From NCBI RefSeq assembly GCF_943371865.1, contig NZ_CALRWL010000023.1:1-64000 (forward strand): 64,000 nucleotides of DNA, read 5' to 3'. Source of the DNA: Azorhizobium sp943371865 (GTDB lineage: Bacteria; Pseudomonadota; Alphaproteobacteria; Rhizobiales; Xanthobacteraceae). Shown piece by piece: positions 35,237 through 43,170 of the stretch. Within the stretch, counting starts at the first letter, position 1. Every line of letters starts with the position of its first letter. Both the position numbers and the translations under genes were made by a program. The notes below the pieces were generated by a model. It did not search any database. It had not been told where the DNA came from and saw nothing but the letters and a program-made list of their open reading frames with translations.

Positions 35237-35311
35237 TGGTGGGCACGACAGGGATTGAACCTGTGACCCCCTCGATGTCAACGAGGTGCTCTCCCGCTGA
35301 GCTACGCGCCC
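35237..35311 (-). tRNA. tRNA-Val (anticodon GAC)
   Basis: A full cloverleaf of 75 bases including an encoded CCA end. Acceptor GGGCGCG pairs with CGTGCCC (one G-U), the D arm is GCTC/GAGC, the anticodon stem CCTCG/CGAGG encloses TTGACAT giving anticodon GAC, and the T arm ACAGG-TTCAATC-CCTGT is standard. No integrase or repeated 3' end is near, so it shows no sign of use as an attachment site. Confidence 0.97.
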
Positions 35312-35401
35312 ATCCGCCAGGAGGAGGCTTCTATATCGGCTCGCCTTCAGCGACGCAAGGCATGCGCGTGCGCTTGTTGGACGAGGGGTGGATAACTCGG
35401 T

Positions 35402-35767
35402 TCAGGCGGCCGCCGCCAGCAGCTTGTGCACTTCGCTCACCAGGTCGCGCAGGTGGAACGGCTTGGACAGCACCTTGGCCTCGCAGGGGGCTTCCACATC
35501 CGCATTCAGCGCCACCGCCGCAAAGCCGGTGATGAACATCACCTTCAAATCGGGATCCAGCTCGGTGGCGCGGCGCGCCAGCTCGATGCCGTCCATTTCC
35601 GGCATGACGATATCGGTGAGCAGCAGTTCGAACGGCTCCTCGCGCATCCGCTCGTAAGCGGAGCGGCCATTGTCGAACGAGGCCACCTGGTATCCGGCAT
35701 TCTGCAGTGCCTTGACCAGGAACCGCCGCATGTCGTTGTCATCCTCGGCGAGCAGAATTTTCGACAC
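35402..35767 (-). CDS. cpdR: Cell-cycle response regulator CpdR
   Basis: A 121-residue single-domain response regulator. It matches CpdR over its length: ILLAEDDNDMRRFLVKALQNAG, FELLLTDIVMPEMDGIELARRATELDPDLKVMFITGFAAVALN, and the C-terminal AKVLSKPFHLRDLVSEVHKLL. The phosphoacceptor is Asp52. In Caulobacter and Sinorhizobium unphosphorylated CpdR brings the ClpXP protease to the pole and primes it to destroy CtrA and other substrates; phosphorylation by ChpT shuts this off. The placement next to an N-formylglutamate amidohydrolase gene is a common alphaproteobacterial arrangement. Confidence 0.93.
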   Translation of the reverse strand: MSKILLAEDDNDMRRFLVKALQNAGYQVASFDNGRSAYERMREEPFELLLTDIVMPEMDGIELARRATELDPDLKVMFITGFAAVALNADVEAPCEAKVLSKPFHLRDLVSEVHKLLAAAA

Positions 35768-36083
35768 GCCCTATCCCCTTGATCTTGTCCGGTGCCGCGT
35801 CTGCGGGCGACGATGGGCGCTGGGCCCCTGAGGCTTGTGTGGCCCAATCGGGTAAATTCGAAGTGAACCTTCGCCCGGTTGTGCGCGAATAACGGGCGCC
35901 ATCTTGCCCGCGGGCACGGGCACAGGCGACCTGCGCCCGCGCGCCCCGGCTTTTAGAGCCTACGCGAAGTGCCTTCACAAGGGGACTTTGACTTGCGCAT
36001 GATGGCGGGCCTGTCACAAGGTGGTGGTTTCCACCCCATGGCCGGGTTTGCCCGCCCTCGTCTTGCGGATCCTGCGTTCATCG
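35768..36083. other. Divergent promoter region between cpdR and the amidohydrolase gene
   Basis: No gene is seen. Promoters for both flanking genes are expected. I looked for a CtrA site (TTAA-N7-TTAA) ahead of cpdR and did not find one. TTGACT near 35988 is a possible -35 for the rightward gene. Confidence 0.4.
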
Positions 36084-36971
36084 ATGACAGCCTGCCTCGC
36101 CGATACCATCGACCCGCCGTTCGAGATTCTGATGCCGGAGACGCCGGCCGGGCCGTTTGTGTTCAATTCGCCGCACAGCGGGCGGATCTATCCGCGCGCC
36201 TTCGTGGAACAGACGCGGCTGGATTTCGAGACCCTGCGCCGGTCCGAGGACAGCTTCGTGGACGAATTGTTCGCCGACGTGGTGTCCGCGGGCATGCCCT
36301 TGATGCGGGCGCTGTTTCCGCGCGCCTTCCTGGATCTCAATCGCGAGCCTTATGAACTGGATCCGCGCATGTTCGAGGGTCGCCTGCCGGCCTTCGCCAA
36401 CACGCGCTCGATCCGGGTGTCCGGGGGGCTCGGCACCATTGCCCGGGTGGTGGGGGATTCGCAGGAGATCTATCTCAAGCGCCTCACCGTCGCCGAGGCG
36501 ATGGAACGCATCGAGACCTTCTACAAGCCCTATCATCAGACGCTGCGGCGGATGATCGGGCGCACCCACCGCACCTTCGGCACCGCGGTGCTGGTGGATT
36601 GCCATTCCATGCCCTCCGGCCCGGCGCGGGAAGACATGCCGCGGGCGGACTTCGTGCTGGGGGATCGCTACGGCACCAGCTGCGCGGCGGTGATCGCGGA
36701 CGTGCTGGAGCAGGAATTGCGTGGGCGCGGCTATGTGGTGGTGCGCAACAAGCCATATGCGGGCGGCTATATCACCGAGCACTATGGCAATCCGTCCGCC
36801 GGCCTGCATGCGGTGCAGATCGAGATCAACCGCGGCCTGTACATGGACGAGGCCACGTACCAGCGGGGTCCGGATTTCTACAAGGTACGGGCCGATCTGG
36901 CGGCAGTGGCATTGCGCCTGTTCGATCTGGCGGCCACCGAACTTGCGGCCCCGCGTGCCGCAGCGGAATAG
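36084..36971 (+). CDS. N-formylglutamate amidohydrolase family protein
   Basis: A 295-residue zinc-dependent hydrolase of the family that splits N-formylglutamate or related formyl amino acids, the last step in one histidine degradation route. Seen motifs: FNSPHSGRIYP near residue 27, RSEDSFVDELF, AFLDLNREPYELDPRMF, VLVDCHSMPSG near 175, and HYGNPSAGLHAVQIEINRGLYMDE. ATG 36084 is used; the open frame runs further upstream without coding character. No other hut genes are present, and the gene is usually found next to cpdR, so a housekeeping role other than histidine catabolism is possible. Confidence 0.88.
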   Translation: MTACLADTIDPPFEILMPETPAGPFVFNSPHSGRIYPRAFVEQTRLDFETLRRSEDSFVDELFADVVSAGMPLMRALFPRAFLDLNREPYELDPRMFEGRLPAFANTRSIRVSGGLGTIARVVGDSQEIYLKRLTVAEAMERIETFYKPYHQTLRRMIGRTHRTFGTAVLVDCHSMPSGPAREDMPRADFVLGDRYGTSCAAVIADVLEQELRGRGYVVVRNKPYAGGYITEHYGNPSAGLHAVQIEINRGLYMDEATYQRGPDFYKVRADLAAVALRLFDLAATELAAPRAAAE

Positions 36972-37095
36972 TGGCGCGCACGACACGGGATCGTGAAATC
37001 CCGCCTTGCGTTTTTCGAATGGCAGATATACGAATTTGCCGGTGAGACCGAGATGCGGCAAACGCACCGGCCTTTCCCGCTGGCATTGCGGGCCC

Positions 37096-37194
37096 CAAAA
37101 AAGAAAGGGGCCGTCCGCAAGCGAACGGCCCAAGTCTAGGGAGGAAACGCCCAAGGAGGGCATGCAACACAGCGACGCCAATCGCTATGTCGCA
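37096..37194 (-). ncRNA. mmgR: MmgR/alpha-r8-like small RNA, copy 1
   Basis: Transcribed leftwards. Promoter: TTGATT, 17-base spacer, CTATTG (-10 at 37206-37201), so the start is near 37194. The RNA begins with an imperfect stem (around GCGACATAGCGA / TCGCTGTGT), continues through CCCTCCTTGGGCG and the decamer TTTCCTCCCT, then ends in a terminator stem GGGCCGTTCG / CGGACGGCCC with CTTTCTTTTTT ending at 37097. The TTTCCTCCCT decamer and the position by an inositol-phosphatase-family gene identify the Rfam suhB/MmgR family of alphaproteobacteria. It is complementary to ribosome-binding sites (AGGGAGG). Ends are inferred from the promoter and terminator. Confidence 0.82.
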
Positions 37195-37716
37195 ATGCAG
37201 CAATAGCCGATTGCGCTGCCAGAAATCAAGTGCTGGTTTGTCGCAGGCTTGTATATAAGATGCAAGTTATTGAAAAATAAGAAGAAATTTTTACACCCCA
37301 AGCTATGAAGTGCGCCATTGCGGCGCCTCCTCACCGTCCGTCCCCACTCCGCTCCATCGCGCTGCACTGGTTTTGGCAGCGCTTGCGGACGAGTCGCGTC
37401 CCCGAGGGGCGTGGCTTGGGCGTGAGGTGAGCACGTGGGAGGATCTCCGGAGCGCCCATCGATGCGGCGGCCAAGCGGACGCAGGGGCGGTCCGCGATGA
37501 TCTGCTGGCTGAGCCGGTGAAGATGCGGCCGTTCAATGGGCTGCGGCGCCCAGCGCCGGGGTGGCATCCGCAGGTGGCGCGGCATCACGCCAAGCGTGTG
37601 TGTCCCGGTGGGTGATCCGGGATCGTCCACCACTGCGCGGCGATCATGGGATGGGGGCGACTGCTTGCGCGAGGTGCTGGACAGCGCTCGCGACCACGGG
37701 CTCGGAGAGCGACCCC

Positions 37717-37805
37717 CAAAAAGAAAGGGGCCGCTCACGGGGAGCGGCCCAAGTCTAGGGAGGAAACGCCCAAGGAGGGCAGCGGTAAGGCAAGCCCTAC
37801 CGCGC
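37717..37805 (-). ncRNA. mmgR: MmgR/alpha-r8-like small RNA, copy 2
   Basis: Second copy, same strand, about 610 bases from copy 1. Promoter: TTGATG, 17-base spacer, CATATT (37817-37812), start near 37805. Its first stem (GCGGTA ... TACCGC) differs in sequence from copy 1, but from GCCCTCCTTGGGCG through TTTCCTCCCTAGACTTGGGCCG the two are essentially identical. The terminator stem GGGCCGCTC / GAGCGGCCC is followed by CTTTCTTTTT ending at 37718. The diverged 5' stem with a conserved anti-ribosome-binding-site core suggests the copies share a target mechanism but may be controlled or stabilised differently. Confidence 0.82.
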
Positions 37806-38176
37806 CGCATCAATATGAGCCTGTACCCCCCTGTCATCAAGCCGGTTAAGTGATGATAGTTTGGGCATGCTCTAAAAATGAACTCTCCTGTCTTTGCAGG
37901 GATTTGTCGGCCGCCCGCCCAGAATGCGCGCCGAAGACGCTCAGCCGGTGCCTTAAAATGCAACGGTGCCGCACCGGTTGCGCTGCACGCACGCCGCTGA
38001 GACGGGGGGCTAGGCCTGCGGGTGAGTCTCGCCGCCGCGCTGGCCGTATCCACCGAACACGGCGTTGAATGGGCCGATGCGTCCCGCGCGCGGCGCAAAG
38101 CGCTTCCGTCCCCGCGCCGCGCGCTCTAAGGATCAAGCGGCCCTGACCGCAGGGCGCCTCCAGCCTGGGATGCCCC

Positions 38177-38959
38177 ATGACCGCCGTGGCCCTTGATGCC
38201 TTCGTCCATGACCTTGCCACCAAGTCGGGCGAGGCGATCCTGCCCTTCTTCCGCACCGCGCTGGTGGTCGAGGACAAGACCCATGGCCGGGCGTTCGATC
38301 CGGTCACCGAGGCGGACCGCGCCGCCGAGCAGGTGATGCGCCGGATGATCCTCTCGGCCTTTCCCGACCATGGCATCATTGGCGAGGAATTCGGCGCCGA
38401 CCGCTCCGGCGCCACCTATGTGTGGGCGCTGGATCCCATCGACGGCACCAAGTCGTTCATCTCCGGCATGCCCGCCTGGGGCACGCTGATCGGCCTGCTG
38501 AAGGACGGCGCGCCGGTCTATGGCATGATGCACCAGCCGTTCATCGGCGAGCGCTTCTTCGGCGATGGCGGCTCGGCCCATTATCTCGGCCCGGCGGGCA
38601 AGCGCCGGCTGAATGTGCGCGATTGCGGGCGGCTGGAAGACGCCATCCTGTTCACCACCAGCCCGCTGCTGATGCAGGGCGAGGACCGCACCGCCTTCCA
38701 CCGGGTGGAGGAACAGGTGCGCCTGTCGCGCTATGGCGGCGATTGCTACGCTTATTGCATGGTGGCGGCCGGCCTGGTGGACGTGGTGATCGAGAGCGGG
38801 CTGAAGGACCACGACATCGTCGCCCTGATCCCAGTCATCGAAGGGGCAGGGGGCATCGTCACCAATTGGGAAGGCGGTTCCGCCGCCCAGGGCGGCCGGG
38901 TGGTGGCGGCGGGCAGTCGCGCCGTCCACGCAGAAGTGCTCAAGCGCCTTCAGGGCTAG
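38177..38959 (+). CDS. hisN: Histidinol-phosphatase of the inositol-monophosphatase family
   Basis: A 260-residue Mg2+-dependent phosphatase. Metal ligands are in GEEFG (Glu70-Glu71) and DPIDGTKSF (Asp86, Asp89), with the second signature GLKDHDIVALIPVIEGAGG near residue 215. The tracts SGMPAWGTLIGLL and FTTSP are typical of HisN histidinol-phosphatases rather than of SuhB inositol monophosphatase, although older annotation calls such genes suhB. It would act at the penultimate phosphatase step of histidine synthesis. It is preceded by the two sRNA copies and transcribed away from them. Confidence 0.88.
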   Translation: MTAVALDAFVHDLATKSGEAILPFFRTALVVEDKTHGRAFDPVTEADRAAEQVMRRMILSAFPDHGIIGEEFGADRSGATYVWALDPIDGTKSFISGMPAWGTLIGLLKDGAPVYGMMHQPFIGERFFGDGGSAHYLGPAGKRRLNVRDCGRLEDAILFTTSPLLMQGEDRTAFHRVEEQVRLSRYGGDCYAYCMVAAGLVDVVIESGLKDHDIVALIPVIEGAGGIVTNWEGGSAAQGGRVVAAGSRAVHAEVLKRLQG

Positions 38960-38978
38960 AGCCGACACGGCCAGCGGC

Positions 38979-39923
38979 TCAGACCAGCGGGCTGCCGGGA
39001 ATGAAGGCGTCGAACGCCGCCCAGAACTGGGCGCGGAAGATGTCGCGTTCCATCAGCAGTTCATGGCGGCCGGCGGGCACCGTCACATAGGCGCCGGCGA
39101 TCAGCCGCGAGGCCATGTGCTCGATGGCCACGTTGCACACCACCCGCTCATTGCCGGCGGCGATCATCAGCAAGGGCTGGCGGATCTGGCGCAGGATGTC
39201 CGGCGCCCGCAGATGGTCCATGGCCAGATAGGCCTGATGCACCCAGCCGATGGTGGGCGCGCCGAGGCCCAGTTCCGGCACGGCGGCGGTGATCTGCGCG
39301 GTGCGGGCATAGCGCTCCGGGTCGGAGGTGACCAGATTGCCCTCGAACGGCAGTTCGGTGACAGCGGTGGGGCCGCCGCCAGGGAGGAAGGCGCGGGCAA
39401 AGCCGGCCGTGCTGAGGGTGGTTGCCGCCGCCCGCGCCAACCGGCGCTGGCGCACCAGGCCGATTTCCAGCATCGGCGCGCACAGCACCACGCGGTCGAA
39501 CCAGCGCCGGCCGTCCAGAATTCCGTGCAGCAGGATGGCGCCGGCCATGGAGTGGGCCAGAGCGAAGTGCGGGGCGGGGCAATCGGGCAGCAGCACCTGC
39601 CGGCCGAACGCCTCCAGATCCAGCTGATAATCGGAAAAGCGGCGCACATGGCCCTTGCGGGCATTGCGCAGCAGCCGCTGCGAGCCGCCCTGGCCGCGCC
39701 AGTCGAGAATCGCCACCGCGAAGCCGCGATCCAGCAGATCGCGCACCACCTCGAAATATTTCTCGATGAACTCGGCCCGCCCCGGCAGCAGCGTGACGGT
39801 GCCGCGACCGCCAACGGCCGGACGCCAGCGGGCGAAGCGGATCTTCACCCCATCGGTGGTGGTGACAAAGCCACTGACGGCACCTTCGGGCACCGGATTG
39901 GCGGGGGTGGGATGGAGGCTCAT
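38979..39923 (-). CDS. Alpha/beta hydrolase, lysophospholipase/monoglyceride lipase-like
   Basis: A 314-residue serine hydrolase. After a strand-rich start (GFVTTTDGVKIRFARW), the lid-type motif AILDWRGQGGSQRLL and the nucleophile elbow ALAHSMAGAILLHGIL (H-S-M-A-G, one residue away from the classic GHSMGG) are clear; the catalytic histidine is in AGRHELLMERD near residue 290. This is the PldB/monoacylglycerol lipase group acting on lysophospholipids or monoglycerides. ATG 39923 matches the family start; the longer open frame upstream is not supported. It converges with hisN, ends 20 bases apart. Confidence 0.85.
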   Translation of the reverse strand: MSLHPTPANPVPEGAVSGFVTTTDGVKIRFARWRPAVGGRGTVTLLPGRAEFIEKYFEVVRDLLDRGFAVAILDWRGQGGSQRLLRNARKGHVRRFSDYQLDLEAFGRQVLLPDCPAPHFALAHSMAGAILLHGILDGRRWFDRVVLCAPMLEIGLVRQRRLARAAATTLSTAGFARAFLPGGGPTAVTELPFEGNLVTSDPERYARTAQITAAVPELGLGAPTIGWVHQAYLAMDHLRAPDILRQIRQPLLMIAAGNERVVCNVAIEHMASRLIAGAYVTVPAGRHELLMERDIFRAQFWAAFDAFIPGSPLV

Positions 39924-40219
39924 GCGGGGCAGGTGCACATGCAAGGCGCGGATGCCGTCAGCGCCCACCAGTTCCGGCGGCGAACGGCACCGCGCGGGGC
40001 GCCGGAGCCGGATTCGCACCGGGAAGGAGCCTTCCCGATGATCCGCTTCCGCCGCAGCGTTACACGCTTGCGCCCGAGCCGACAACGCATCCCGTGCCGA
40101 TCGGAGGGCTGGGGCGCAGGGCCGCGCGGCGCATCGCCCTCCCGTGCCACTCCGCCCGCTCGCCGGTGGTCGGCCCAGGGCGCGGGCGGGACGGGCGCGG
40201 CAGTGGGCTTGGTCCGGGG

Positions 40220-40879
40220 TCAGTTCCGGCGGCTGTCGTATCCGATCACTTCGACACCGAATATGGCGCCGGACGCGGCATCCACCACCAGGCGCACCCG
40301 TTCACGGCGGGGGCCGGTCGCCTCGCACACATAGGCGCTGCCGCGCAGCTTGAGGTGGCTGACGTCGGTGAAGCCGCGGGCCTGAAGGCTGCTCAGCAGC
40401 GCCGCCGCATCCAGTTTCTGCTCCAGGATCGGCGGGTTGGCTTGATAGGGCGCATAGGCCCCCGGGAGGCGCTGGTGGCTGGGTCCCCCGTCCGGCCCCT
40501 GCCCGGTGGAGGCATCAATGAGAAGCCCCGGCGCCGGTGGCGCCGCATCTTCGGCCCGCGCGGTCTGCGCACGACCGCCGGGCAGGCCCCAGAAGTCCGG
40601 CGAGCCATCGGGCGCGGGATCGCGCGCGGTGGCCCGCGCGGAGGGCGGGGCGCTGGGGGCCGGCACCGATGCCGCTGGAAAGCCATCCACCTCCCCCACG
40701 GCCACCGCCAGCGACGCAAGGTTCGGCGTGGCGTGGGACGGCGCGAAACCCGGCGCCGGGGCGGGCGCGGCAGAGGCGGGGGCCGCGTTTGCGATGCGGC
40801 TCTCGTCCGCTTGGCCCGCCGCAGGCTGGACAGCGCAGGCGAGGCCGACAATGAGCGCGAGCGCAGGGAGCTTGGGCAT
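40220..40879 (-). CDS. Exported protein with C-terminal PepSY-like domain
   Basis: A 219-residue protein. Signal peptide at residues 1-22 (LPALALIVGLACAVQPAAGQA), a Pro/Ala-rich low-complexity middle of about 110 residues, then about 65 C-terminal residues (LLSSLQARGFTDVSHLKLRGSAYVCEATGPRRERVRLVVD) that resemble a PepSY-like small periplasmic domain. Function is unknown; such domains often bind or inhibit other envelope proteins. ATG 40879 is preferred; a TTG five codons upstream is possible. It lies divergent from the Hsp20 gene, upstream of a lipase gene. Confidence 0.65.
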   Translation of the reverse strand: MPKLPALALIVGLACAVQPAAGQADESRIANAAPASAAPAPAPGFAPSHATPNLASLAVAVGEVDGFPAASVPAPSAPPSARATARDPAPDGSPDFWGLPGGRAQTARAEDAAPPAPGLLIDASTGQGPDGGPSHQRLPGAYAPYQANPPILEQKLDAAALLSSLQARGFTDVSHLKLRGSAYVCEATGPRRERVRLVVDAASGAIFGVEVIGYDSRRN

Positions 40880-41007
40880 CGGTTTCTCCCGCAAGATGAA
40901 CCGTTAGCGCCAGCCTCCCCCAAAGCGGCGACGCTTGAACCATAGTTCATCAAGGTGAATGCCATCCGAGCGCGCCGTTCACGGGCGGTTCATTTGTTCA
41001 AGGCGCC

Positions 41008-41038
41008 CCCTTGACGGAGGCGAAGCCGCTTCCCAGAT
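41008..41038 (+). promoter_or_regulatory. RpoH-like heat-shock promoter of the Hsp20 gene
   Basis: CCCTTGAC followed by an 18-base spacer (counted from CTTG) and CCCAGAT fits the CTTG...C-Y-rich layout of alphaproteobacterial RpoH promoters, though the -10 half is imperfect. The expected start, near 41045, coincides with the beginning of the structured leader. RpoH itself is encoded 12 kb downstream. Confidence 0.5.
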
Positions 41039-41048
41039 CGAGACCGGC

Positions 41049-41131
41049 GCCGGTCCATGAGGACGGCGTTGAACCGGGACCCGGCCCTTCGGCGGGTCCT
41101 TGCGCATGTCGCTTCAAAGGAGGATGTGCTG
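41049..41131 (+). promoter_or_regulatory. ROSE-type RNA thermometer ahead of hsp20
   Basis: The leader folds into three successive hairpins: GCCGGTCC/GGACGGC (41049-41067), GGACCC/GGGTCC (41077-41099) and a last one from 41104 to 41129 that contains the ribosome-binding site. In the last hairpin TCGCT (41109-41113) faces AGGA (41121-41124) with the G at 41111 bulged. This is the U-Y-G-C-U motif that defines ROSE elements. Heating should melt it and free AAAGGAGG for translation. Confidence 0.85.
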
Positions 41132-41593
41132 ATGCGTAGCTATGATCTGTCCCCGCTCTATCGCAACACGGTGGGTTTCGACCGGCTGTTCTCGCTGCTG
41201 GATTCCGCCGGCAGCGTGGAGGCCGCGCCCACCTACCCGCCCTACAATATCGAGCGTACCGGCGATAACACCTATCGGGTGACGGTCGCGGTGGCGGGCT
41301 TCACCTCGGACGAACTCACCATCGAGGTGAAGGAAAACACCCTCGCCTTGCGCGGTGGGAAGGCGGCGCCGGAAACGGCGGACACCGCCCAGGTGCTCTA
41401 TCGCGGCATTGCCGCGCGGTCGTTCGAGCGGCGCTTCCAATTGGCTGACCACGTGGAAGTCAAAGGCGCGGTGCTTGAGAACGGCCTGCTGCACGTGGAC
41501 CTCGTGCGCAACATTCCCGAGGCCAAGAAGCCCCGCCTGATCCCCATCACCACCGGCGCCGGGCCGCAGACCCTGGATGCCCGCGCCGCCTGA
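41132..41593 (+). CDS. Small heat-shock protein, Hsp20/IbpA family
   Basis: A 153-residue chaperone that holds unfolding proteins in a refoldable state. The N-terminus MRSYDLSPLYRNTVGFDRLFSLLD is typical of rhizobial class A small heat-shock proteins. The alpha-crystallin domain spans about residues 32-125 (YNIERTGDNTYRVTVAVAGFTSDELTIEV ... LENGLLHVDLVRNIPE), and IPI near the C-terminus is the I-x-I oligomer anchor. ATG 41132 has a perfect AAAGGAGG eight bases upstream that is masked by the ROSE hairpin. An ATG at 41057 inside the thermometer is not a credible start. Confidence 0.94.
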   Translation: MRSYDLSPLYRNTVGFDRLFSLLDSAGSVEAAPTYPPYNIERTGDNTYRVTVAVAGFTSDELTIEVKENTLALRGGKAAPETADTAQVLYRGIAARSFERRFQLADHVEVKGAVLENGLLHVDLVRNIPEAKKPRLIPITTGAGPQTLDARAA

Positions 41594-41734
41594 TGACGGC
41601 GTAAGTCTCGGGAGATCCCCGCATGACAGGCGCCCCGGCCGTGAGGCCGGGGCGTTTTCGTGTCGGAGGCGTTTTCGTGTCAGGGGCGTCGCCGCGACCG
41701 CACGGCGACGAAATCCCCGCTCAGGGCTGGCTGG

Positions 41735-43003
41735 TCAGGGCTGGCTGGCAGGCGCCGGGGACAGGGCGGCGGCGGGCGCCGCGGGCGCCGGTGTGGGTGG
41801 CGTGGCGCCGGGCGCCGCGGGCGGCCAGGTGAAATCGTCGGTGCGGCCCCGCTGCGGCGGCGCCGGAGTGCCCTCCAGCAACAGCCGGGCCGGATCGGCG
41901 GTGCCGGCGGAGACGGTGGTGGCCACCGGTGGGGCGCGGGTGCCGGGAAAGGGGCTCGCCCCGCCCAGCAGTGCATTGGCCGGTCGCGGCCCGTCGCTCA
42001 GCGAGATTGGGGGGCGGGTGCCGTCCACCGGCGCGGCATCCACGGCCGGAACCGGCTCGGCCAGCATGCGCGTCAGCTCCTTCTGGACGAAGAAGGCCAG
42101 CTTGCGGCTTCCGGCGCGGGTAAAGCGGGCCCCATCGGCCTGGCGCAGGCGGCGGCGCTGGCCGTCCACGGCGGGGCCGGAGCCCATATATTTGCCGTCC
42201 TCATCCACGAAGCCGTCCCACACATTCACGAACACCGCGCCGGTACGGGCGGCGCGGGCGCGCAGCACCTCGTTCAGTCGCTCGTAGTCCGCCGAGACGG
42301 TGGCAGACTGCACCGGCGCCAGGCCCACCAGAATCACCCGTCCGGTGCGGCCGCGGGCGGCGGCGAGCACATCGTCCACCCGCTTGCCATAGAGTTCGGT
42401 CCAGCGTTCCGACAGCGGCGGCGCCTGGATGTCTCCGTCCTTGATGGGTTCCAGATCATCGGAGCCCATGGCCAGGACGGTGACATTGGGGCGGGCGGCT
42501 TCCAATGCGGCGGGCAGGCGGGTCAGCCAGTCCAACGGGGTGGGCATGAAGCCGCTGGGATCTTCGGTGGCGGCGACCACGGCGGGGCTGGCGCGCTCGC
42601 CCACATAGGCATCCGCAAGGCCCTCGGCCACCTGGCGGCCATAGCGGTCGCCGACCACAAGAATGAATCGGGTGGGGGGCGTCTTCTTGCCTTGGATGGC
42701 ATCGGCGGCATTGGAATAGACCACGCCTTCCGGCTCCGGCGGCGGCGTGCGCTTGGCCTGCGGCTCCTGCGGCGGCTCGGTCAGGCGTTCCTGCGGACGC
42801 AGCGGGATGCCGAGAAAGTTGTCCGGGCGCCATGCCGGTGCACTGCGCGAGGGCGCCGGCACCGCTGCGGGTGGCCGCATGACGAAGGGATTGTCGAAGA
42901 ATTGCGCCGCGGCCGGGGCGGCCGTGCCCAGCACCGCTCCCACGACCATAAGGCCGAGGACGACGCGAAGCAGCAGGGCGCGGAACGTCAGGCGGTCGAG
43001 CAT
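41735..43003 (-). CDS. DUF459 / SGNH-like exported protein
   Basis: A 422-residue protein with a signal sequence (LLLRVVLGLMVVGAVLGTAAPAAAQF). The central part, residues about 105-290, belongs to the DUF459 group of SGNH-hydrolase-like proteins: ILVVGDRYGRQVAEGLADAY near the start, VLAMGSDDLEPI in the middle, and DGFVDEDGKYMGSGP with DGARFTRAGSRKLAFFVQKEL near the end. The usual GDS serine is here a GDR, so catalytic activity is doubtful. The last 110 residues are Pro/Ala-rich. It follows the atp operon on the same strand but a terminator intervenes. Confidence 0.75.
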   Translation of the reverse strand: MLDRLTFRALLLRVVLGLMVVGAVLGTAAPAAAQFFDNPFVMRPPAAVPAPSRSAPAWRPDNFLGIPLRPQERLTEPPQEPQAKRTPPPEPEGVVYSNAADAIQGKKTPPTRFILVVGDRYGRQVAEGLADAYVGERASPAVVAATEDPSGFMPTPLDWLTRLPAALEAARPNVTVLAMGSDDLEPIKDGDIQAPPLSERWTELYGKRVDDVLAAARGRTGRVILVGLAPVQSATVSADYERLNEVLRARAARTGAVFVNVWDGFVDEDGKYMGSGPAVDGQRRRLRQADGARFTRAGSRKLAFFVQKELTRMLAEPVPAVDAAPVDGTRPPISLSDGPRPANALLGGASPFPGTRAPPVATTVSAGTADPARLLLEGTPAPPQRGRTDDFTWPPAAPGATPPTPAPAAPAAALSPAPASQP

Positions 43004-43113
43004 GCGCAAGTGTTGGACCAAGCCGTTGGCGCTTTCAAGGCCATCCCCACACTGGAGGCCTGACGAGGGGCCGCGGCAGCCGTGGCCTACGCGCGAAACC
43101 GCTGGAAATGCAA

Positions 43114-43144
43114 AACGCCCGCGTCGCAGGGCGAGGCGGGCGTT
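43114..43144 (-). terminator. Terminator after the atp F0 operon
   Basis: On the leftward strand AACGCCCGC pairs with GCGGGCGTT across a 13-base loop, followed by TTTTGC. The stem is strong and the T-run short. It lies 27 bases after the stop of the last F0 gene and separates it from the DUF459 gene. Confidence 0.6.
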
Positions 43145-43170
43145 GAGAAATCGAAACCGCTTTGGGCGGC

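Larger units (their letters stand above)
36972..38176. other. Intergenic region with two sRNA copies and no protein gene
   Basis: About 1.2 kb lie between the amidohydrolase gene and hisN. The only supported content is the pair of leftward sRNA genes listed separately, each with its own promoter and terminator. The roughly 500 bases between them (37207-37716) and the 370 bases after the second copy contain open frames of biased composition but no recognisable protein or mobile-element remnant. The hisN promoter should lie in the last 100 bases. Confidence 0.5.

Noticed and set aside
35237..35311. tRNA-Val as an integration site
   Set aside because: No integrase, no repeated tRNA 3' end and no change in base composition were seen on either side.
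37331..38098. 255-codon leftward frame between the sRNAs and hisN
   Set aside because: It runs through sRNA copy 2 and its promoter, has Arg/Ser/Pro-biased composition and no recognisable domain.
39950..40040. Leftward stretch with GGGAAGG and CCGGTGCGAATCCGG, reminiscent of a cobalamin riboswitch core or a tRNA T arm, upstream of the lipase gene
   Set aside because: No GCCACTG-type B12 box or conserved CCCGCAACTG block follows, the T loop lacks TTC, and no acceptor or anticodon stem can be built. Chance resemblance is more likely.
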